Below are positions 57,736 through 64,000 of a stretch of DNA of 64,000 nucleotides, in pieces. Each line of letters opens with the position of its first letter. Within the stretch, counting starts at the first letter, position 1. The translations under genes were made by a program, and so were the position numbers. The notes under the pieces are model-generated. The model saw nothing but the letters and a program-made list of their open reading frames with translations, was not told the origin of the DNA and searched no databases. The DNA comes from Piezodorus guildinii (lineage: Eukaryota; Arthropoda; Insecta; Hemiptera; Pentatomidae). Where the stretch lies: the NCBI GenBank assembly GCA_023052935.1, contig CM041292.1:108679906-108743905 (forward strand), in the 5' to 3' direction.

Positions 57736-58005
57736 GAAACTCCTTTTCCGCATCACGCGTGAATGGCTTGACCTATTTCAAGAATTATTTTTTTGTTGCG
57801 TTTATAACAGTCAGGAGAAGGATCTTATGAAATAAAAAAAACACCAAAGTTCCTTTATTAGTTAGGTTTCTTTTCTCTTCTTTTTTTTAATTTCTAAGGT
57901 CTCTCTCTATCTACATATATAAATATGAATCCCCATTTTCCTTGGAACGGCTTTACCGATTTCCCTAAGTTATAGTTAAGACAGGACATCTATCGGGTCA
58001 GCTAG
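57001..58005 (+). mobile_element. Helitron-like minisatellite array
   Basis: About four diverged monomers each start after a TA or TATC microsatellite (57280-57352 and 57651-57733 are the longest). Each runs AAATGAATCGCC, TTTTCCCTTGG, TTGACCGATTTTTCTAA, then CAGTCAGGAGAAGGATCTTA. The array ends ATCGGGTCAGCTAG followed by T. The same monomers and end occur on the minus strand between 11484 and 6196. A CTAG end before T suggests a Helitron-related, non-autonomous element. Confidence 0.6.
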
Positions 58006-58568
58006 TATTTAATAATAGTTGAGAATAAAATTTCGGTTATTTAATGATCGCAATTCTATTATCATATGACTAAACGTAATGTGATGTTCGACTATACTGC
58101 ATGTATTTTTTTAAAACCACTTTTTTGCATGAATGTGTTTACAAACGCATAGAAACTCCCCTATTTACCACTAAATAGTAAATAACTTAAAAATTCCATG
58201 CTTTTTAAAAACAAATATGCAAAAACAAAGTCACTATCCAATTTTCTAATGGTTGTAAGGTCTAAATGGTCACTGTAATTTATATTTCGAATGAATGCTC
58301 TGGTGATATCAACAAATGGTTGGACCATCTCCAAGTGGAGCGGGCACGAGAGATAAGAAAAGAACTTTTTCTATCTCTGTCATTGAAAAAAAATAAATCA
58401 GCCCCGCAATAGTTCATCGAGTGCCTAGTGGCCAAACATGTTTGATTCTCTGTTTCCCATTCTATGAAGACAGTGTGGTAGACACCGTCCTTAAATCACC
58501 TGGTTTATCCTTTCAAACGATTAATATTTATGGAAACTGACTCAGTTTCCATTCTCCCACCATGCGCC
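58006..58568. other. Unassigned DNA
   Basis: No coding or repeat match. The left arm expected for the element at 58569 is not found here. Confidence 0.4.
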
Positions 58569-58604
58569 CTGATGATGACCCACAAAGGGGGTCGAAACGT
58601 TGGC
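58569..58604 (+). ncRNA. Hammerhead-like ribozyme motif
   Basis: In order: GCC, CTGATGA, T, GACCC, ACAAAGG, GGGTC, GAA, ACGTT, GGC. CUGAUGA and GAA are intact, helix II has five perfect pairs with a sequence different from the 17330 copy, and GCC with GGC can form helix I. The same extra U follows CUGAUGA. A tail to about 58680 (ATTTAATGACCGCCACCCGG) is shared with 43880-43905. Confidence 0.6.
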
Positions 58605-58680
58605 AAACAATAAAATAGTTGAAACTATTTAGTTGTTTCATTTAATGACCGCCACCCGGACTAATTCCTTCCAGAGATTA
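58605..58680 (+). mobile_element. Right arm of a hammerhead-type element (P6)
   Basis: The sequence after the motif (AAACAATAAAATAGTTG to GACCGCCACCCGGACTAATT) corresponds to the right arm of the element at 43828-43910. The inverted partner is missing, so this is half an element. Confidence 0.5.
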
Positions 58681-58766
58681 ATATTTATATATCAATACGA
58701 AGTTTTACAGAAATTATTTAACGTTCAATATCATTAAATATAATGACATTTCTAAAATCCAATAAA

Positions 58767-59182
58767 TGAAGGGTCAGTCCATTTGAAATCGTCAAATCTA
58801 CCTTTCCGGCTGTTGTTTAATGAAATTCTTTCTAACTCGGTTAATTTTGCAGATATAAAATCAAGTCGAAAACCAACCATATGATAAGGACGTTCCTTGC
58901 ATTTTTTGTTATCATTGGGACATTTTGCGAGTTAAAATACAGTTTACACAACTATATGATGAGCACAAGTGACAAAAATTTGGTAACTGAAACTCAACTG
59001 GTTTCTGAGTTATAAAAAATTATTAATCCTGGTATTTTGCAGATTTCGTAACAATACAAAAACTAGAAGGATGGTGAAAGAATCATCTATATTGTGGGTC
59101 CTATTCACAAATTAACAAAAAATAAAAATAAAATAAAATTGAGCGAGATGGTCTGGACTATTTTGAATTGATTGATCCTGAA
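58767..59182. mobile_element. Short TIR transposon with TGAA duplication
   Basis: The left end is GGGTCAGTCCATTTGAAATC and the right end, inverted, GGATCAATCAATTCAAAATA. TGAA lies on both sides (58767-58770 and 59179-59182). The 408-bp element has no coding region and is an internally deleted relative of the longer copy at 44868. Confidence 0.7.
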
Positions 59183-59880
59183 TTACAAATTAGAGGAAAA
59201 AAAAACGTAAAAAGATATCAGTTTGTTAAGAAATACTTTGGAATTCAAAATTTATTTAGATTATGGAATTTTAATTACCCTCCCTTAACTTACATGACAT
59301 TATTTGTAACATTTTAATTTTTCTAAACTCTCGTTCCTTCAAATGATATTTTACATATTTACATCAATAATCTTATTTCCGGAAATGTTTTGAACGAGCC
59401 AAAATATTTCTCTTTTAGTTGATCAACAAGTTCTTTCTCCTCTAATATACTACTAACAATGAGGGACGGTCAATCATTTTAAATTGAAAAAAAATAATGT
59501 AGTTTAAAGGAACAAATTTTGAAAATTCAGCACTTTAATACTCTTAAATTTATAAAAAAAACTATTTGATAATAATTACCATTACCGTTTATGATAAAAT
59601 GGTTAACATTTACGTAATTTGGGAAAATGTACTACAATTACTGTTGTAACTCCAACTTGATCCAAAAATAAAACAATTCAGCCATTATTAGCTATTTTTC
59701 ATCTTTAAAGGCCTCTCCAATTTCAGACTATTATAATTTAATTGTGAACGTGATAAACAAATGGGGACGGCTTCAATGGTGATGATAAGCCATGGAATCC
59801 TGAATTCGTCCATAAACATAAACTGGATCTATCAGTAAATCAGAATGGCAGAAAAACCATCTCTCTTCAATATCAGAAAC
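59183..59880. other. AT-rich DNA, no gene seen
   Basis: No supportable feature. Confidence 0.4.
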
Positions 59881-60045
59881 GTTACGAACCCGTCGTAATA
59901 TATATCTTTCTATACAAAATCAATTTAATTAATTATTTAATGGTTTCACTCACTTTTATCTCTAACTGTATTTGAAAATACTTTAATCGATTTTAAAAGC
60001 GGAGGTAAGTAAAAGTCTTATGTTGCCCGCACCAGATTTTTTTTA
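59881..60045 (+). repeat. Family F end fragment
   Basis: AAATCAATTTAATTAATTAT, then ACTTTAATCGATTTTAAAAG and GGAGGTAAGTAAAAG, CCCGCACCAGATTTTTTT match the family F end. A decayed CAGAAACGTTACG lies just before it, as in the copy at 25740. Confidence 0.55.
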
Positions 60046-60910
60046 TAATGCATGCAGATTATGGTAGTTTTATTATCACCCTAAAATTGTACTTTCCCAA
60101 TCTTTCAAGATGTCAATTTAAAAGATGCATGTCTAGAAATATTATAACTATATTAGTGAAAATAAAAACCAAAAATATTTGTTTTTTTCGAGTAAGAAAA
60201 AAGGATTTGACCTTTTCTCTGATATATTACAATATTTCAGAAAATATAAACAAAAAAACTTTCTATTTTGAATTATTTTATTCATTTAGATTTCCTTATG
60301 ATGTGGTTTTCTTCGACATTAATAATATTCCAGAATTGTGCCTCAATTACCCTTTCTCCATGGGATGTTCCCACTTGACACCCTGTCTTGTCTTGTCAGG
60401 CTTTCGCTCGTCTCATCTTTCCTTCTTATCTCAGTGGAAGAGACTTCACTGTTGATAAACTGCCGTAGATAAAGCTGTAATGGAATCTGTCTACCTTTCT
60501 GATTTGTTATTAGTATTTTATCCTTCTTTATTTTTTTCATTTTTACCACTTTCGATTCCATGATTATCTCAAATAACGTTTCAGATGTCATTCTTTTAGA
60601 AGTCCGAACTATCTAAGCGTCTTTTCTCCATTGGATATAATAATAAGAGAGGGCGGGGACACATTGAAAATTATTTAAAAACGTTTATTAACCACATCTC
60701 ATTTCTATAAATTAAAATGAAGAAAGCCTATTAGATTTACAAACATCCATACCTAACCCCAGGATATTCATCGATTATATGACAAATTTCTAACAATTAT
60801 AATACGAAGGTGCGTGTATCTACACATCCCTGAAAAGATGCTGGGGATACTTTAGACAGATCGACGAAAAAAGAAACTATAAAAGAAACACGAAACGAAA
60901 GTAAATAAAA
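60046..60910. other. Unassigned DNA with a 135-codon chance frame
   Basis: The open frame at 60048-60455 is AT-driven (many Phe, Tyr, Ile and Lys residues) and shows no domain. An antisense frame covers its end. I do not call a gene. Confidence 0.35.
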
Positions 60911-61096
60911 TATAGGTAGAAATAATCGGAAGTCAGTCGGGTAAAAAATATCTTAATTTTGCAGTTACGGCTCATATATGTTTATGCTTGACATGGCTCA
61001 CTGATATCCTGATTATGGCTAACGTGTTTGAGTCGAAACGTCGGCAAAATTAAAGTATTTTTCACACGAATGAATCCCGATTATTATCTAGCTATG
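60911..61096. mobile_element. Compact inverted-repeat element with hammerhead-like motif (P5)
   Basis: Left arm 60911-60973 (AATAATCGGAAGTCAGTCGG, TCTTAATTTTGC) and right arm 61028-61096 (GCAAAATTAAAGTATTTTTC, CCCGATTATTATCTAGC) are inverted. On the right inner edge, CTGATTA, T, GGCT, AACGTGTTTG, AGTC, GAA, ACGTC, GGC forms a decayed hammerhead-like core. The spacer is only about 55 bp. Confidence 0.6.
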
Positions 61097-62964
61097 ATAA
61101 TTTCAATATTCGGCATCCTCACAAAAGTAAATCAATAATAAAATCTAGTCTTTAAGAACGAACAATTTATGAATATTTTGGTTTAATTATAGACCTTCTT
61201 CGAAGCACCAACATATATAATCTGCAACAACGATTGAAGATTCGCCACTTCAAAATAACCAAAATTAATCATTCTTTTTGGAAAAAATGACATTATTTTT
61301 ATGGGTTACACATAGCTTGACCAAGCATGAGTAACTTTACGGGACGATTCTCACCACCTTAATAAAATCCCCAACATTAATTTCCTTACTATTTAAGCCA
61401 GTTTATATACCAACGATATCCACAAGGTTATTTGCTAAGTTACCATAATCTTGTTCGTTTCATCACTTTCCATATTCGTTAGAGATAATACTATACAATA
61501 ATATTTTCAAACATTCTGTTTCACCGACCCTTTTCTATTGTTGATAACGTGAAATTGATTCCTACCGAAGCGGATTTATTCGAAAGGAGAATAATATACA
61601 ATATAAGGCTACTGCCTAAGGCTGGTGGAGAAGGGCTGTCTATTAATGTTAATTAATAGATAAAACAATAAGAAGTTGATATTTTTAAAACAAAAACCCT
61701 CAGTGCTAAGAAGCTCGATTAGCAATGCTTCTCCACCAAAGGCAAAACTATTGATGTGCCTACTTACTTGCCTTTAATATATCCTTTGAGGATCAAAGAA
61801 AACCACAATTTTTCATAAATGTTATTAATCAAAAATATTTATATAAGAAAATATTTCATATTCTCAAAAAAAAAAAAAAGTCTGTTTGACAAAAAATATC
61901 CACTCATAACCACCCACGGATTGATATTATCCGGCCAGTGATTATTTAACACCTTAACAAGCAGTTTCCTCTCTCCCATCGGCTAGGGTTAAGGCCAGAA
62001 CCCAGCACAGGGTGACGGAGGTAACGTGATTGATTATCAGGAAGGACATGAACCTATGAAAGTAAAAGTATTGCGAAACAACTGATCGAAATATTTATGG
62101 ATTGTTTGTGTTTTGTTGAGAGAATTAAAAAATAAATTAATTAGTTGTTGATCTCAATTTTGAAACTGGTGACATTACAGGTTTCGAAGTTACTTTTAAG
62201 TTTAAACTTCCCATGGTATTCAAGACAATGCTAAATAAACTTTCATATTAACCATTATTAATTAATGAAGATATATGATACATTTTTGTAAAGCTCTAGT
62301 TTCGAAGGTGAACCCTCTTCAACTTCTTTTGATTGAAGTATCAAGACTTATGGTAAATGAGGTCCGTTGAGAGTTTGTCACATTTAATAATACTGGATGC
62401 TTTATTTATTAGAGAACAGTAGAATTTATACTTTCAGAACTTTTACCTTTCTTCCTACTATGATAAATACTTATAAAATAAATCAAAATATTCAGGTATC
62501 AATCGGTACTAATCTTGGAAACATGATTAACAAATGTTAGAGTATAATAGCACTGTTAGTTTATAAAAAGGAATTTTGAAGAAGAGTTGTAAGAAATGCA
62601 TTGGAAAAAAAGAGAAAAAAAAAGAATAGAGAAATTTTAAAGATAGGCATTTTTACTCAAACCCATAGAACGATAAATATGAAAATCTTAAGGACCTGTA
62701 AAGTTAATGGCGCGCAGATGAAAGGACTGGAGAGTAGGGTGGACGTGGCGGAGTTTCATATTCACATATCACATCTAAGATATGTGGCCGGGCATCATTA
62801 AACAAAATGGGCCTCCTCTGATTGACTAAGCTATTTTTTAATTTAAGAAGCTGTAGTGTATCAAACCAAATGAAGCCTTTTCATCACAAGTGACTATTCC
62901 AGACAGAATAGGATCGTTCTGGTTTCTGCAAAGAAGAGTAGCACAAAATTCATAGCGCTATTGT
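61097..62964. other. AT-rich DNA, no gene seen
   Basis: A slightly GC-richer patch lies near 61930-62040 without recognised content. The frame at 62601-62801 has no domain. Confidence 0.4.
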
Positions 62965-63370
62965 TGTTTTTTGTTTATTATTTTCAATAATGAACCTTTG
63001 TAACAGATCAAAAAAAAATAAAATAAAAAAAATACCCTCTTTATACTTCGAGGGCTTACGTATAATTCCAATAACGAATAAAAAAAATCCGTTTGTTCAC
63101 TGTTCAAATTAATAAATTACAAGATTTTTAGTCATGTATATTCGATAGAAAATCAAATTTTCTATAAAACGAATAAAGAATCATTGAAATCGGTTTAGAA
63201 ATAGCAGAGAGAGATATAGCGTTTGAAATTAGCAGTGATGATAGACCATTTTCCTTTGAATTATTCATTGCTTTTCATACTAGTTAATTCCGTTTAAACA
63301 TTTATACCCTAATATAGTTATTTGGAAATAATAAATCATTCAGTAATAATTTACAGCGTTTTTTAAAGTT
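62965..63370 (-). repeat. Family R repeat, shortened copy
   Basis: On the minus strand, AACGCTGTAAATTATTACTG, then TTTATTATTTCCAAATAACT and ATTTCAATGATTCTTTATTC, and finally GTTCATTATTGAAAATAATA match the start and end of family R. The middle cycles seen at 38800-39200 are absent. Confidence 0.6.
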
Positions 63371-63385
63371 TTATGTCTGTGGAAC

Positions 63386-63680
63386 TCAACTTTCTAGCTT
63401 TATTACCTTTCCAATCGCCTTGAGGTGGACATCGACGTTCGATTTGCTAAGATTAAGTTTAACCATCCCCATAAGTTTTCGAACAGTTGTTCTGGAGTTT
63501 TCTTCCACCGAAGCCCGCAGAACATCGTCATCAAGAGAGGAAGTCCTTCCATGATATTCTTTGTTTTCATGACTGAAATCTCCCGAAATTTTTTGAACCA
63601 CAGTTGAACTGTGCACTCATTAATTCTGCTCTCGCTCCAGACATAATTGATGTTTCTGGCCAAGTTAAACACTTAATACA
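63386..63680 (-). pseudogene. Mariner transposase N-terminal remnant
   Basis: Two overlapping frames give NLARNINYVWSESRINECTV, QLWFKKFR, then GDFSHENKEYHGRTSSLDDD, VLRASVEEN and HLKAIGKVIKLES. This is the paired helix-turn-helix DNA-binding region of a cecropia-type mariner transposase. The catalytic domain is absent. It belongs to a different mariner from the one at 15636, whose equivalent region reads NERTTRRWFTKF. Confidence 0.85.
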
Positions 63681-64000
63681 AAATTATACGAATATAACGC
63701 GATGATATCTTAGTAAATACTGAATTATTTCTAAGTAACTTAAGCAACATTGGTATAAGCATTATCTTTCAGAAAAAGACTAATAAATGTTGACATTCAT
63801 ACAAAATGAAGTAAACGTAAACAGTTTGTTATGTAGAGGGTTATTCTAAAGAAAACTCAAAATCCTGCATTATTTTCCGGACAACTCAATACTGCAACAA
63901 AAAATTCACTGAGCTGTTTCCTCTTTTATTCTTTTGAGGGGATCCCCAGACTGTTATAGGTGTATATACTCTATCTGAGCATATGGTTACTTTCCTGTTA
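63681..64000. other. Window edge, no gene seen
   Basis: No supportable feature in the last 320 bases. Confidence 0.4.

Noticed and set aside
60048..60455. 135-codon frame starting MHADYGSF
   Set aside because: Rich in Phe, Tyr, Ile and Lys as expected from AT-rich DNA. No domain, and it begins at the edge of a family F end.

Overview
The window is AT-rich nuclear DNA from an animal, most likely an insect or another arthropod. The evidence is the set of mobile elements: RTE-type and Jockey-type LINEs, cecropia-type mariners, a Helitron, several tRNA-headed SINEs, and short inverted-repeat elements carrying hammerhead-like motifs of the kind known from Penelope-like elements. A hemipteran is possible but cannot be shown from this sequence. 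I found no convincing host protein-coding gene, rRNA gene or functional tRNA gene. Nearly all longer open frames are broken transposon proteins or chance ORFs.

Layout, left to right. 0.45-4.4 kb: an unclassified repeat (family R) split by an almost complete but broken RTE LINE on the minus strand. 5.0-11.5 kb: a hammerhead-like motif, two copies of SINE family A, and a Helitron-like minisatellite element split by a full-length Jockey LINE with matching 8-bp target duplications. 12-25 kb: family F repeats, an old LINE reverse transcriptase piece, a mariner with one frameshift, a hammerhead-bearing inverted-repeat element, SINEs A and B, and duplicated Jockey 3' ends. 25-36 kb: mostly low-complexity DNA with a Jockey 3' end, a candidate PIF/Harbinger-like MITE, old SINEs, and another family R copy hosting a SINE. 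36-45 kb: LINE C-terminal debris, SINE D, family R copies, a second Jockey piece, a 1.5-kb Helitron with clean ends that carries a doubly truncated RTE fragment, and two palindromic elements. 45-54 kb: a TIR transposon, a two-headed SINE B, another inverted-repeat element, SINE C inside family F, and a GC-rich array of 419-bp units inserted into a LINE. 54-64 kb: an RTE-like LINE tail, a Helitron-like minisatellite array, more hammerhead-like motifs, a short TIR element with a TGAA duplication, and a mariner N-terminal remnant.

These parts do not form one pathway. The window is a layered record of insertions: SINEs, a LINE and a Helitron sit inside older repeats, and many junctions can be read to the base from target-site duplications. 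The most unusual items are the inverted-repeat family with hammerhead-like cores, the Helitron carrying an RTE piece truncated at both ends, the 419-bp GC-rich tandem units, and the SINE with two tRNA-like heads. All classifications come from reading the sequence; no database search was run.
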